DNA from: Streptomyces maremycinicus
Lineage (GTDB): Bacteria; Actinomycetota; Actinomycetes; Streptomycetales; Streptomycetaceae
Direction: 5' to 3'
Assembly: GCF_001184025.1 (NCBI RefSeq)
Contig: NZ_BBYG01000009.1
Span: 1-64,000, forward strand
DNA: 64,000 nucleotides
Each line of letters opens with the position of its first letter. Position 1 is the first letter of the stretch. This document shows positions 32,386 to 42,107 of this stretch, piece by piece. The notes under the pieces were generated by a model. That model did not search any database. It saw nothing but the letters and a program-made list of their open reading frames with translations, and had not been told where the DNA came from. A program made the translations under genes and the position numbers.

Positions 32386-32997
32386 TCAGCGCTCGGTCGG
32401 TCGCGCCTGCGGCCGGCTCTCGGCGGGGGTGGCGAACAGTGTCCCCTCGAGCGCGAGCAGGCGGGTGTGGCTGCGGATGTGAGCGGCCTGTTCCCCCGCG
32501 GTGGGGCCGTCCCGCTGCCCGTGCCCGACGGCGCGTTCCGTGTAGGGGACATGCGCGAACAGCGGGATGTCCCTGGGCGGAAGGCGCCAGGACAACTGCC
32601 GTCCGCCGGCGACGAGTCGCAGCAGGTGCGTGCCGTCCGCTCCGGCGTCGGCGGCCGGTGTGACGACCGCGGTCGACGGGTGCAGCGCCGCCAGCCAGGC
32701 CAGGAGGTGCGCGCGTTCGAAGGAGACGCGGGTCAGCTCCCGCTCGAAGGAGTCGGCATGGCGCTGCCAGCGGACCAGCTCCCTGCGGCAGTCGTCCAGG
32801 TCCGGGGAGGGGCTCTGCCGCGGCACGGTCTCCGTCCGGTCGGCGCGGCCTCGCGGCCCGAAAAGGCGCCGCAGGACGCCGGTGCGGCCGACGGGACGAG
32901 CTGCTCGGGAGCCCCGGCTCCGGGAGCGGCCGGACGGGGGCCCTTCGAACGGGGGCTCCTCGGACGGGCGGCCCGTCGAGGGCGAGGGTACGGACAT
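32386..32997 (-). CDS. hypothetical protein, last gene of sigma-WhiB cassette
   Basis: A 203-residue protein with no domain I recognise. Residues 1-60 are Pro/Ser/Arg-rich. A helical segment (DDCRRELVRWQRHADSFERELTRV) may be a short coiled coil. A beta-like stretch (LLRLVAGGRQLSWRLPPRDIPLF) follows. ATG at 32997 has GGAG 6 nt upstream. It starts 29 bp after the WhiB-like gene stop and is probably co-transcribed with it. Confidence 0.75.
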   Translation of the reverse strand: MSVPSPSTGRPSEEPPFEGPPSGRSRSRGSRAARPVGRTGVLRRLFGPRGRADRTETVPRQSPSPDLDDCRRELVRWQRHADSFERELTRVSFERAHLLAWLAALHPSTAVVTPAADAGADGTHLLRLVAGGRQLSWRLPPRDIPLFAHVPYTERAVGHGQRDGPTAGEQAAHIRSHTRLLALEGTLFATPAESRPQARPTER

Positions 32998-33026
32998 GGA
33001 GTACTCCGGTGGCGGTGAACAGGGGG

Positions 33027-33659
33027 TCACTTGCGGGGCGGGCCGCCGGGTGACCCGGCCGTGCCCCACAGGCGGTCGCGGCCCGGGGCGGCTTCGTCGC
33101 GCCCACGGGTGGAGCCGGTACGGCGGTATCGGCCCGCGCTGCGCGCGTTGGCCACCCGGCAGGCCTCGTCGACGGGCTCCCGCAGGCGCAGATGCCGCTG
33201 GTAGGCCGCCCGGGTCCCGCACGGGGCGGGCTGTCCCCGGGGCACACCGCCCGGCGCGCGGGGCGCCTCGGGACCGGCCGGCGGTACCGGTCGCGGCCGG
33301 TCCGCCTGACACTCCAGGGCATGGCGCTGAGCGCCGGTCAGGCCGGCGATGACACCGTCGCGTTGACACTTGGGCAGTCCCTTCTCGCGCAGGAGGACGG
33401 CGGCCCGGCAGGGGTCCAGTACGGGACAGGTCGCGCAGATGGCCACCGCGCGGGACGAGGACCGGCGGGAGAACCACAGCTCCGCGTCCTGGTACCGGCA
33501 GGCGGCACGCGACTCCCATGCCCGGGTCCCGCCGTCCGCGGTTCCCCCGCCCCTCGCTTCCCTGTGCGCCATTTCCCCGTCCGTCGTCTTCCCGTCCGTC
33601 GTTTCCCCGTCCGTCGTTCTGCGGGCGCCGGTCGGCCCCCTCGACCGACCGGCGCTCAT
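33027..33659 (-). CDS. WhiB-like iron-sulfur regulator (divergent)
   Basis: A 210-residue protein with the Wbl cysteine pattern C54-x20-C75-x2-C78-x5-C84 (ICATCPVLDPC), which binds a [4Fe-4S] cluster in the family. The usual GVWGG turn is replaced by GVIAGLT (102-108). A basic C-terminal half of about 100 residues (CGTRAAYQRHLRLREPVDEAC) may bind DNA. The N-terminus has three TTDGE/TTDGK repeats from a 15-bp repeat. ATG at 33659 overlaps the upstream stop (ATGA), which decides this start over the internal ATG at 33572. Wbl proteins usually act with a sigma factor, and one is encoded two genes upstream. Confidence 0.88.
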   Translation of the reverse strand: MSAGRSRGPTGARRTTDGETTDGKTTDGEMAHREARGGGTADGGTRAWESRAACRYQDAELWFSRRSSSRAVAICATCPVLDPCRAAVLLREKGLPKCQRDGVIAGLTGAQRHALECQADRPRPVPPAGPEAPRAPGGVPRGQPAPCGTRAAYQRHLRLREPVDEACRVANARSAGRYRRTGSTRGRDEAAPGRDRLWGTAGSPGGPPRK

Positions 33660-34864
33660 CGGACGGGCCCGGCCGGACCGGTGGCCGGCACGGCCGGTAC
33701 GAGCGGCCCGAACGGTTCCGCCCAGGCCGGGCGGACCGGCTGCACCACCGGCTCCTGCGCCCGCGCGTGTTCCTGTTCCCGTCGCCGAACCTGTTCCTGT
33801 TCCTGTTCGTGTTCCCGTCGCCGAGCCTCTTCCGGTCGCGGTTCCGGTCCCTGTTCCGGCGCGTCCGGCGTGGCCCGCGGTAAGGGCACGTCCGGCCGCA
33901 CGGCCGTCTCCGACACGTCCACCGCCTCCCACGGCCCGGGAGCGCTCGGGAGCAGGTGGGACACGGCCGTCCGCGGGAGCGTCGGCGGTACCGGCAGGTC
34001 CGGCGGGGCGGCCGGTTCCTGCGGAGCCGTCGGGTCCGGCAACGCCGTCGGGTACGTCAGATCCGTCGGGTCCGTCAGAGCCGTCGGGTCCGTCAGAGCC
34101 GTCAGAGCCGGCGCGGCCTGTGGGGTCTCCGTCGGGCGGGGGAGCGTGCCGTCCTCGTCGGGGCCCACCGGTGACAGCGGCCCCAGGTACGCGACGACGT
34201 TGGCGAGGGAGCACCGCTCGGGCCGACCGTCGAGGGACATCAGGGGCATGCCGTCGCTGCTTCGGCGGCCCTCGAAGTACCAGACGCCGCCGTACCCGTC
34301 CCGCATCGGTAAGGCCAGGTCGTACAGGGTCTCGCCGATCCGGAACCGACGCTTTTCGTCTCCCGCCGTCGACTCCGGCGGTGCCGTGGAGGCGCTGAGG
34401 GCCACCACCGTCACCCGGACGCCGTCGCGTTCCCCCTCACCCGTCAGCGTGTGCGGCTCGGTCCGCTCGCCGACGATCGCGATGCCGAAGTACGAGCGCC
34501 AGCGGGCCCATTGGGCGGGGCCGTCGACGCGCAGCCTGACGCGCACCCGGTCGCCGTCGACGCTGACGGCGTGCGGGCCGGGGTGCGTGTCCAGGTGCCG
34601 CTCGATGGCACGGGCGACATGACGGGCCCGTGCGCAGGAGGTGTCCCAGGTCAGGGCCTGCCGCTCCAGTTCGGTGACCGGTCGGGCGGCGCGGGACCAG
34701 CCGCCGTCCGGTGTGCGGTAGAGCACCACGCCGAAGGAGCGCTCGGGGTCGACGAGAAGCCGGGCCGAGTCCAGCGCGTGGGCCACGGCCGTCGCCTGCT
34801 CGGTCCGGACGGTCGCCAGCACCGTGCGGATCACGCGCGCGGCATGGAGGACGTTCCCGTTCAC
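33656..34864 (-). CDS. Streptomyces-type protein of unknown function (BN159_2729-like)
   Basis: A 402-residue protein. The N-terminal 230 residues look folded (AARVIRTVLATVRTEQATAV, FGVVLYRTPDGGWSR, LYDLALPMRDGYGGVWYFEG). The rest is Pro/Glu-rich with an 18-bp tandem repeat encoding ALTDPT units and a charged EQEQEQ helix. GTG at 34864 overlaps the sigma-factor stop (GTGA) and its own stop overlaps the WhiB-like start, so three genes are translationally coupled. I recall similar proteins next to sigma factors in Streptomyces under the name BN159_2729 family; no activity is known to me. Confidence 0.8.
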   Translation of the reverse strand: MNGNVLHAARVIRTVLATVRTEQATAVAHALDSARLLVDPERSFGVVLYRTPDGGWSRAARPVTELERQALTWDTSCARARHVARAIERHLDTHPGPHAVSVDGDRVRVRLRVDGPAQWARWRSYFGIAIVGERTEPHTLTGEGERDGVRVTVVALSASTAPPESTAGDEKRRFRIGETLYDLALPMRDGYGGVWYFEGRRSSDGMPLMSLDGRPERCSLANVVAYLGPLSPVGPDEDGTLPRPTETPQAAPALTALTDPTALTDPTDLTYPTALPDPTAPQEPAAPPDLPVPPTLPRTAVSHLLPSAPGPWEAVDVSETAVRPDVPLPRATPDAPEQGPEPRPEEARRREHEQEQEQVRRREQEHARAQEPVVQPVRPAWAEPFGPLVPAVPATGPAGPVR

Positions 34865-35451
34865 ACCGCCACCGCCCCGGCCGTCCAGCGCAGTTTCCGG
34901 AGCGCCCGATGGGTGAGCGCCTTGACGGCGCCGACGCTGCGCCCCATCTCCAGGGCCGTCTCCTGCGCCGTCAACTCGTCGAGGAAACGCAGTTGGACGC
35001 AGTGGCGTTGCTGGTCGTTGAGCGTGTGCAGGACCGTGCGGACCGTTTCGTGCGCCTCGACGGCCTCGAGTTCACGCAGGGCGAGCGACTCCGGGCCCCG
35101 GCCGGGCAGCTGGGGGTCCAGGAACTCGGCGACCGGGGTCTCCAGCCGGGTGCGGCCGCGGCCGACCTCGTCGAGATAGAGGTTCTTGGCGATGGTGACC
35201 AGCCAGGCGGCGAACGCGGTGCCCTGCCAGACGTAGGTGTCGATGCGTCGCAGCGCACGCGTGAACACCTCCTGCGTGAGGTCCTCGGCCAGGTGTCTGT
35301 TGCGCGTGCGGACCAGCAGGAAGCTGTACACGAGGCGGTAGTGGTCGTAGTAGAGGGCGGCGAACGCCTCCCGGTCGCCCGCGCGGGCCCGGGCGATCAC
35401 ATCGGGTTCCGGGCCGTCCGGAGCGGACGTGACGTTGTTCGGTGCGGACAC
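34861..35451 (-). CDS. ECF-like sigma-70 family factor
   Basis: A 196-residue sigma factor with regions 2 and 4 only. Region 2 shows AFAALYYDHYRLVYSFLLVRTRNRHLAEDLTQEVF. Region 4 shows LNDQQRHCVQLRFLDELTAQETALEMGRSVGAVKALTHRAL, with the helix-turn-helix. I chose GTG at 35451 because GGGAG lies 8 nt upstream; the upstream extension in the same frame is not coding. No anti-sigma factor is adjacent. Control may come instead from the coupled WhiB-like protein and the divergent XRE regulator, whose shared promoter region holds three inverted repeats. Confidence 0.9.
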   Translation of the reverse strand: MSAPNNVTSAPDGPEPDVIARARAGDREAFAALYYDHYRLVYSFLLVRTRNRHLAEDLTQEVFTRALRRIDTYVWQGTAFAAWLVTIAKNLYLDEVGRGRTRLETPVAEFLDPQLPGRGPESLALRELEAVEAHETVRTVLHTLNDQQRHCVQLRFLDELTAQETALEMGRSVGAVKALTHRALRKLRWTAGAVAV

Positions 35452-35503
35452 AGCAGGTACTCCCGTCGACGTCGTGCGGGGGTGCGGAGCGAAGATCCCC
35501 CGC

Positions 35504-35524
35504 ATCTGCGATATGCATGTAGAT
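35504..35524. promoter_or_regulatory. operator-like inverted repeat 1
   Basis: ATCTGC-N9-GTAGAT, with a second GTAGAT directly after it (35525-35530). It lies 53-73 bp upstream of the sigma factor start. Confidence 0.6.
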
Positions 35525-35717
35525 GTAGATTTCTTCGGCGGACGTCCGGCCACTCCACTCCGCCGCAAGAAGGGAGCGGGGCGACCGGTACCAAAACGTG
35601 TGGGTGACGACATGACTTCGCCGCGCGGGGCGCCGGGAACTCAGAGCCATCGGCTCTCACCGGAAGGGCGCTTGCCGCCCACTTCCTCCGCGAGCCGGAC
35701 GGCCCGCCGCCGGGCCT

Positions 35718-35738
35718 ATCTACAGTCTTCACGTAGAT
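35718..35738. promoter_or_regulatory. operator-like inverted repeat 2
   Basis: ATCTAC-N9-GTAGAT, perfect arms, in the middle of the divergent region. Confidence 0.65.
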
Positions 35739-35874
35739 GCATACAGTGTCAAGTTGTGCACGGAACGCAAGATGCTGGTGTGGCGACACCGGGAGGAGCA
35801 CGGGGGGCGCAGGTTTGCGCGACTGGTCCGACAACGCTCCGGCGTGCACTAAGAGCCCTGATTGTCGGTCTGCG

Positions 35875-35894
35875 ATCTACTTGCGCTTGTAGAT
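35875..35894. promoter_or_regulatory. operator-like inverted repeat 3
   Basis: ATCTAC-N8-GTAGAT, perfect arms, ending 23 bp before the XRE start codon. The position suits autorepression. Confidence 0.65.
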
Positions 35895-35917
35895 ATCGAT
35901 GGCCGATCCTCTGAGTC

Positions 35918-36340
35918 GTGACGAACCAGCAACACCGCCCAGGAGACCCGACGCCCGGCAATGATCCGCCACGCCAGGACGCGGACCTCGCGATTCTGCT
36001 CGAACGTCTGCTGGCGCAGGTCCCGGGAAAGACCCAGAAGGACCTGGCCTCGGCGGCCGGCATCTCCTACCCGACGCTGAACGCGTGGATGAACCGGACG
36101 CGCGGCACCTCCCGCATCGACCCGGAGAAGCTGCGGGCCATGGTCGACGTGTTCCGGCGCTGGGGCGTGGCGACCACACCGAGGGAGTTCTTCGAGGCGG
36201 TCGGCCGTCCCGCGCCCGGACCCAGCGGGGACGAGCGGGAGGCCCGCCTCCTCAAGCTGTACCGGCAATTGCCGGAAGCACGTCAACGCGCCTTGTTGAA
36301 AGACGCCGAGGCAATGTTGCAGGTCAGCCGCATCACCTGA
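35918..36340 (+). CDS. XRE-family helix-turn-helix regulator
   Basis: A 140-residue protein. After a Pro/Asp-rich lead, residues 38-60 form the helix-turn-helix (TQKDLASAAGISYPTLNAWM). A second helical part (LLKLYRQLPEARQRALLKDAEAM) resembles the C-terminal helices of small Streptomyces XRE proteins. GTG at 35918. It diverges from the sigma-factor cassette and is the best candidate to bind the inverted repeats in between, but that is inference. Confidence 0.88.
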   Translation: MTNQQHRPGDPTPGNDPPRQDADLAILLERLLAQVPGKTQKDLASAAGISYPTLNAWMNRTRGTSRIDPEKLRAMVDVFRRWGVATTPREFFEAVGRPAPGPSGDEREARLLKLYRQLPEARQRALLKDAEAMLQVSRIT

Positions 36341-36531
36341 GGTCAGCGGGCATTGCCCCGGCCCATTGACCGCGATACGTACTCCCGGCGAATCCGCAAA
36401 ACCGTCACATCCCCTACGGATGAATATGACCGAAACTCCCCCTAGCCACGAGAGTCACGGCTACCATCAGTCAGCCGCTGACCTCCCGGAGCGGAGCACT
36501 CGTGTCGTTGTGCATCCCTGGGGAGACAGTT
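36341..36531. promoter_or_regulatory. short intergenic region
   Basis: About 190 bp, relatively AT-rich (near 36.40-36.47 kb), with no gene; it probably holds the promoter of the next small gene. Confidence 0.4.
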
Positions 36532-36780
36532 GTGTGCATCCACATTTCGTTGGCAGACAATTTGCCCAAAATTGCGGTCTGGGATCCGGATGAAGTCAGT
36601 ATCCGGGTGGCCAGAGGCTTCCAGCTGAGTGACGTGCTCCGGGAAGTTCGCGACATTCTGATGGTCGACCTCGGCGCCCCTGCCTCACGGGGCAGCCTCC
36701 TGTGGTGCTTCTGCGGCATGCGGGTGGAGCTCCCGCGCGAACTCACGCCCTACGGCGTCCTCGCGGCCGAGGTCTGCTGA
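36532..36780 (+). CDS. hypothetical protein, 82 residues
   Basis: Unrecognised, but the sequence has a natural composition: VCIHISLADNLPKIAVWDPD, then a helix (FQLSDVLREVRDILMVDLGAP), then RGSLLWCFCGMRVELPRELT. GTG at 36532 has GGGGAG 6 nt upstream; a GTG 30 bp earlier is possible. It may belong with the XRE gene 190 bp upstream. Confidence 0.6.
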   Translation: MCIHISLADNLPKIAVWDPDEVSIRVARGFQLSDVLREVRDILMVDLGAPASRGSLLWCFCGMRVELPRELTPYGVLAAEVC

Positions 36781-36787
36781 CCTCCCG

Positions 36788-37190
36788 TCACCTCCACCGT
36801 CCCGCCCCCACCTCCGTGCCGTCCCTGCCCTCCACCAGGTCCGACCGGCGGGCCGGAGCGGCGCGGACGGTGCCCTGGGGCCCGGGTGCGGCGAGTGCGC
36901 GGAGGGCGGCGGCGATGCGGGGCAGGCCGTTGAGGCAGGGTCCGCACCGGCCGGCCGGCCGGAGGGCGAGCCGACGCAGGACACACGCGGTCCCGGCGAC
37001 ACCGTGACGGTCCACGGGCAGCGGATCCGCGGTGCGCCGGGCAAGGGCGGATTCCAGCCAGGCCGCGCCGTCCGCCACGGCGAGACAGGACTCCCTGGCG
37101 CCGACCGCGCGGTGCGTGGACTGGAGCCCGTCCGGACGAGAGGGGGCGACCGGCGCAGCACGGTCCCCGTGCCTCTTCCCTGGGCGCCAT
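36788..37190 (-). pseudogene. fragment of NuoF-like / NADH-dehydrogenase F iron-sulfur region
   Basis: In one minus-strand frame, CVLRRLALRPAGRCGPCLNG followed by LPRIAAALRALA closely resembles the Cys-rich C-terminal segment of NuoF-like oxidoreductases (SAGQCGPC in relatives). The upstream NADH/FMN-binding part, which would need another 250-300 residues, is absent; the frame opens only about 140 residues. No good start or ribosome binding site is seen. I treat it as a remnant. A short standalone protein cannot be excluded. Confidence 0.5.
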
Positions 37191-37254
37191 GACCGTTCCC
37201 CTACGCGGTGACGTTCTGTCACGTCCTCCGGTCGGGGAACGGTCTGAGAGAAGC

Positions 37255-37281
37255 CTGCGAGGGGGACCTACGCCCTCGCAG
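37255..37281 (-). terminator. terminator of proS
   Basis: CTGCGAGGG with CCCTCGCAG, a 9-bp stem with a 9-nt loop, just past the proS stop codon. Confidence 0.75.
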
Positions 37282-37318
37282 AACTCTCCGGGACGTCCCT
37301 TCGGATCAGGGCCTCAGC

Positions 37319-39019
37319 TCACGCCGTCAGCCGGGCGATCGCCTCGTCGACCGTGAGCTCCTCGCGCTCGCCGGTCCTGCGGTCCTTCAGCTCCAGGACG
37401 CCCTCGGCCGAGCGGCGGCCCGCCACCAGGATCTTGGGTACGCCCATCAGCTCGGAGTCGGTGAACTTCACGCCCGGAGAGACGCCGGCCCGGTCGTCGA
37501 CCAGGACGCGCAGACCGGCGGCGCGCAGCTTCTCGGAGACGTCCAGCGCCAGTTCGGTCTGGAGGGCCTTGCCCGCAGCGACGACGTGCACATCGGCCGG
37601 GGCGACCTCGGCGGGCCAGCACAGGCCCTTCTCGTCGGCGCTCTGCTCGGCGAGGGCGGCGACCGCGCGGGACACGCCGATGCCGTACGAGCCCATGGTC
37701 ACGCGGACGGGCTTGCCGTTCTGGCCGAGCACGTCGAGCTTGAGGGCGTCAGCGTACTTGCGGCCCAGCTGGAAGATGTGGCCGATCTCGATGGCGCGGT
37801 CCAGCTTCAGGCCGGTGCCGCACTTCGGGCAGGGGTCGCCCTCCTGGACGACCACGACGTCGACGTACTCGGCGACCTCGAAGTCACGGCCGGCGACGAC
37901 GTTCTTCGCGTGCAGGCCCTCCTTGTTGGCGCCGGTGATCCAGGCGGTGCCCGGGGCGACGCGCGGGTCGGCGATGTACGTCACCTTGTCCAGACCCTGC
38001 GGGCCGACATAACCGCGGACCAGGTCCGGGCGGCCCACGAAGTCCTCGGCGGTGACCAGTTCGACGGCCGCCGGGGCGAAGTGCGCCTCGACCTTGTCCA
38101 GGTCGACCTCGCGGTCACCGGGGACGCCCACGGCGACGATCTCGCCGTCGACCTTCACCAGCAGGTTCTTCAGCGTGGCCGAGGCCGGGACGCCGAGGTG
38201 GGCGGCGAGGGTCTCGATGGTGGGGGTGTCCGGGGTCGGGATCTCCTCGAGGGCCGCCACGCCGGCGGCGTCCACCGGCTTCGACTCGTACGTGATCGCC
38301 TCGGTGTTGGCCGCGAAGTCACAGTTCGGGCAGTCGGCGAAGGTGTCCTCGCCGGCCTCGGCCGGGGCCAGGAACTCCTCCGACTTGGAGCCGCCCATCG
38401 CGCCCGCGGTCGCCGCGCAGATCCGGTAGTCCAGGCCGAGGCGCTCGAACACCTTCCGGTACGCCTGGCGGTGCAGGGCGTAGGACTGCGCGAGGCCCTC
38501 GTCCTCGGTGTCGAAGGAGTAGGAGTCCTTCATGAGGAACTCGCGGCCGCGCAGGATGCCGGCCCGGGGGCGGGCCTCGTCGCGGAACTTCGTCTGGATC
38601 TGGTAGAGGATGACCGGCAGGTCCTTGTACGAGGACGCCTGGTCCTTCACGATCAGCGTGAAGATCTCCTCGTGGGTGGGGCCGAGGAGGTAGTCGCCGC
38701 CCCTGCGGTCCTGGAGGCGGAACAGCTCCGGGCCGTACTCGTCCCAGCGGCCGGTCGCCTCGTAGGGCTCGCGGGGCAGCAGGGCGGGGAGGCTGACCTC
38801 CTGGGCGCCGATCGCGTCCATCTCCTCGCGGACGATCCGCTCCACGTTGGCGAGGACCTTCTTGCCGAGCGGCAGCCAGGACCAGATGCCGGCGGCGGTA
38901 CGGCGGACGTAGCCGGCGCGGACGAGGAGCTTGTGGCTCAGTACCTCGGCGTCCGCAGGGTCGTCACGCAGCGTCTTCGCCATCAACTGGGACATGCGCT
39001 GGACCGGTGCGTTCGCCAT
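37319..39019 (-). CDS. proS: prolyl-tRNA synthetase
   Basis: Class II synthetase of the bacterial type, 566 residues. Motif 1 and 2 regions are visible ([42 protein letters not shown]). An inserted editing domain occupies roughly residues 220-390, with a Cys pair CPNCDF. The C-terminal motif 3 is [14 protein letters not shown]. The anticodon-binding domain ends the protein. ATG at 39019 with AGGAG 11 nt upstream. Confidence 0.97.
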   Translation of the reverse strand: MANAPVQRMSQLMAKTLRDDPADAEVLSHKLLVRAGYVRRTAAGIWSWLPLGKKVLANVERIVREEMDAIGAQEVSLPALLPREPYEATGRWDEYGPELFRLQDRRGGDYLLGPTHEEIFTLIVKDQASSYKDLPVILYQIQTKFRDEARPRAGILRGREFLMKDSYSFDTEDEGLAQSYALHRQAYRKVFERLGLDYRICAATAGAMGGSKSEEFLAPAEAGEDTFADCPNCDFAANTEAITYESKPVDAAGVAALEEIPTPDTPTIETLAAHLGVPASATLKNLLVKVDGEIVAVGVPGDREVDLDKVEAHFAPAAVELVTAEDFVGRPDLVRGYVGPQGLDKVTYIADPRVAPGTAWITGANKEGLHAKNVVAGRDFEVAEYVDVVVVQEGDPCPKCGTGLKLDRAIEIGHIFQLGRKYADALKLDVLGQNGKPVRVTMGSYGIGVSRAVAALAEQSADEKGLCWPAEVAPADVHVVAAGKALQTELALDVSEKLRAAGLRVLVDDRAGVSPGVKFTDSELMGVPKILVAGRRSAEGVLELKDRRTGEREELTVDEAIARLTA

Positions 39020-39091
39020 GGTTCTCGTATCTCCTGCCGAAAAGGGTGATGGCTAGGAGGTTAGCCGGGAGCGTGGCGCGCCGGAAATCCG

Positions 39092-39622
39092 TTACGCGCG
39101 CAGGAGGGGGAGCGGGGCGCCCATCACCGCGTAGGGGCGGGGGGCGCTGGGGAACAGCACCCGGCGGGCCAGGTCCTGGTAGCCCAGCGAGTGGTAGAGC
39201 GCCCGGGCGGGACTCTCGGTGTCGATCGCGGAGAGGATCGAGCGGGGCTGGGTCGCGGTGTCGGTGATCGTGGTGATCAGGGCGCGGCCCGCGCCGCGGT
39301 TCTGGTGGGCGGGGTGGACGTGCAGTTCCGTGATCACGAAGGAGTCGTCCAGCCAGTGCTCGTTGCCCTGGGCCCGGAGGTAGGGCTGTACGACCGTCGA
39401 CCACCAGTGGGTGCGGTCGTTGGGCATGCCGTAGACGAAGCCGACGAGCCGCTCCCCGACGGTCGCGCCGAAGGCCCTCGCGCCCGGGTGCGCCATGTGA
39501 CGCAGGACGATCTGCCGGCGTACGGCCACCTCGTCGGGGCCCAGTCCGAAGGCGATCGCCTGTACGGCCAGGGCCTCGTCCACATGGGCGGGGAGGTCCA
39601 GGGGGCCGATCACGAGGTCCAT
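39092..39622 (-). CDS. GNAT family N-acetyltransferase
   Basis: A 176-residue single GNAT domain. The acetyl-CoA motif A is ITELHVHPAHQNRGAGRALI. ALYHSLGYQDLARRVLF is the C-terminal motif B region. The substrate is unknown. It lies between proS and another acetyltransferase on the same strand, 21 bp after the latter's stop, so those two may form a unit. Confidence 0.9.
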   Translation of the reverse strand: MDLVIGPLDLPAHVDEALAVQAIAFGLGPDEVAVRRQIVLRHMAHPGARAFGATVGERLVGFVYGMPNDRTHWWSTVVQPYLRAQGNEHWLDDSFVITELHVHPAHQNRGAGRALITTITDTATQPRSILSAIDTESPARALYHSLGYQDLARRVLFPSAPRPYAVMGAPLPLLRA

Positions 39623-39643
39623 GGCGGGGAGCCTACAGGGGTG

Positions 39644-40492
39644 TCAAAACAGGACGCTCATGAAGGCGCCGACCTCCTGGAAGCCCACCCTCCTGTACGT
39701 GCGCCGCGCCGCGGTGTTGAAGTCGTTCACGTAGAGGCTGACCACCGGGGCCACGTCGGCCAGGGCGTAGCGCAGCACCGCCGCCATGCCGGGGGCGGCG
39801 AGGCCCTGCCCCCGGTACTCCGGGGCAACCCACACGCCCTGGATCTGGCAGGCGTGGGAGGTCGCCGCGCCGATCTCCGCCTTGAAGACGACCTTGCCCC
39901 GGTCGTCGAGCCGGGCGAACGAGCGGCCGGAGCCGACGAGTTCGGCCACCCGGGCCTGGTAGAGCAGGCCTCCGTCGCCGGCCATCGGGGAGACGCCGAC
40001 CTCCTCGGTGAACATCGCCACGCACGCCGGCATGATCGTGTCCATCTCGTCCTTGCGGATGCGGCGGACGTAGGGATCCGGGGCGATGTCGGTGGACATG
40101 CGGTCGGTGACCATGAGGGGCTGCTGGGCGCGGACCTCACGGGCCGGGCCCCAGTGGGGTTCGAGGAGGCGCCACAGCCGGGTGGTCGGTTCGACGGGGC
40201 CGACGATCGAGGAGCAGCGGCGGCCCGCCCGGCGGGCGCGGTCGGCGAAGGCGCGTACCGCTCGCGGGGTAGCGCAGATCGGGACGAGGTTGGCGCCCGC
40301 GTAGCACAGGGACGTGAGCATGCCGTCCTCGTACCAGCCCCACATCTCGCCGCCGAGGCGCCACGGGTCGAGGCCCGCGACCTGTACCCGGGACGTCACG
40401 AAGGCGTTGGCGACCGGCTCGCGGTCGAGGACGGCGAGCGCGGCGTCCAGGTCGCTCGGTTCGAGGACCCGGGAGGTGGTCTGGGTCAACAC
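39644..40492 (-). CDS. GNAT family acetyltransferase with DUF4081 domain
   Basis: A 282-residue protein. The N-terminal half (VLDREPVANAFVTSRVQVAG, GGEMWGWYEDGMLTSLCYAG) fits the DUF4081 module. The C-terminal half is a GNAT domain with QIQGVWVAPEYRGQGLAAPG and the terminal RRTYRRVGFQEVG. GTG at 40492. This pairing is common in actinobacteria; the substrate is unknown. Confidence 0.9.
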   Translation of the reverse strand: MLTQTTSRVLEPSDLDAALAVLDREPVANAFVTSRVQVAGLDPWRLGGEMWGWYEDGMLTSLCYAGANLVPICATPRAVRAFADRARRAGRRCSSIVGPVEPTTRLWRLLEPHWGPAREVRAQQPLMVTDRMSTDIAPDPYVRRIRKDEMDTIMPACVAMFTEEVGVSPMAGDGGLLYQARVAELVGSGRSFARLDDRGKVVFKAEIGAATSHACQIQGVWVAPEYRGQGLAAPGMAAVLRYALADVAPVVSLYVNDFNTAARRTYRRVGFQEVGAFMSVLF

Positions 40493-40599
40493 GCGCGGGG
40501 CCTCACACTCAGGTCTGCTGGTCCCCGCACTGTACCCGCGGAAGCTGGGCGGTGCCGACCCGTGTTCAGGCTGCGTTCGTCTGCCGTGACCGTCGCGTC

Positions 40600-40690
40600 G
40601 GTGCCCGGGCCCCTGGGGGCTGCCGCCCCCGGACCCGCGCTGTCGGCCTGAACGGCCTCGTCCTCGAACGCCGGACGGGCTGATCGCAGC
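40600..40690. repeat. dispersed Streptomyces intergenic element with hairpin
   Basis: The sequence includes a GGGGGC-tgcc-GCCCCC hairpin (40615-40630), GGCCTGAACGGCCTCGTCCTC and CGCCGGACGGGCTG. I recognise this as a very common intergenic sequence downstream of genes in Streptomyces. Read leftward it could help terminate the ispG transcript. Confidence 0.6.
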
Positions 40691-40736
40691 CGGCCCGGCT
40701 CGGAAGCTTGGAGCCGGCCCGGCGCAGAGGGCGGCG

Positions 40737-41894
<1,158 letters not shown>

Positions 41895-42051
41895 CTGCTG
41901 TGCAACCCCAAGTCGTGGATCAAGGCCCAGGTCCCGTCTTCAGGCGGGTTCCAGGCTTCGAGATTACGGCACCGGCCCGGGCGCGGGCACTCCCCCACCT
42001 CGAACCACCCGACGGGGCGACCCCGACGCCGTCAAACCCGCTCGACGGAAA

Positions 42052-42080
42052 GCGGCCCGGAACATATCGTCCCGGGCCGC
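42052..42080 (-). terminator. hairpin after the site-2 protease gene
   Basis: GCGGCCCGG with CCGGGCCGC, a 9-bp stem with an 11-nt loop, 28 bp beyond the stop codon, between this gene and ispG. Confidence 0.6.
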
Positions 42081-42107
42081 CGCGAACCGCGTGTGAAGAG
42101 CGGGTGA

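Larger units (their letters stand above)
35452..35917. promoter_or_regulatory. divergent promoter region, sigma cassette / XRE gene
   Basis: A 466-bp non-coding region, lower in GC than its surroundings, that must drive both transcripts. It contains three inverted repeats of one consensus (annotated separately), one near each start codon and one in the middle. Confidence 0.75.
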
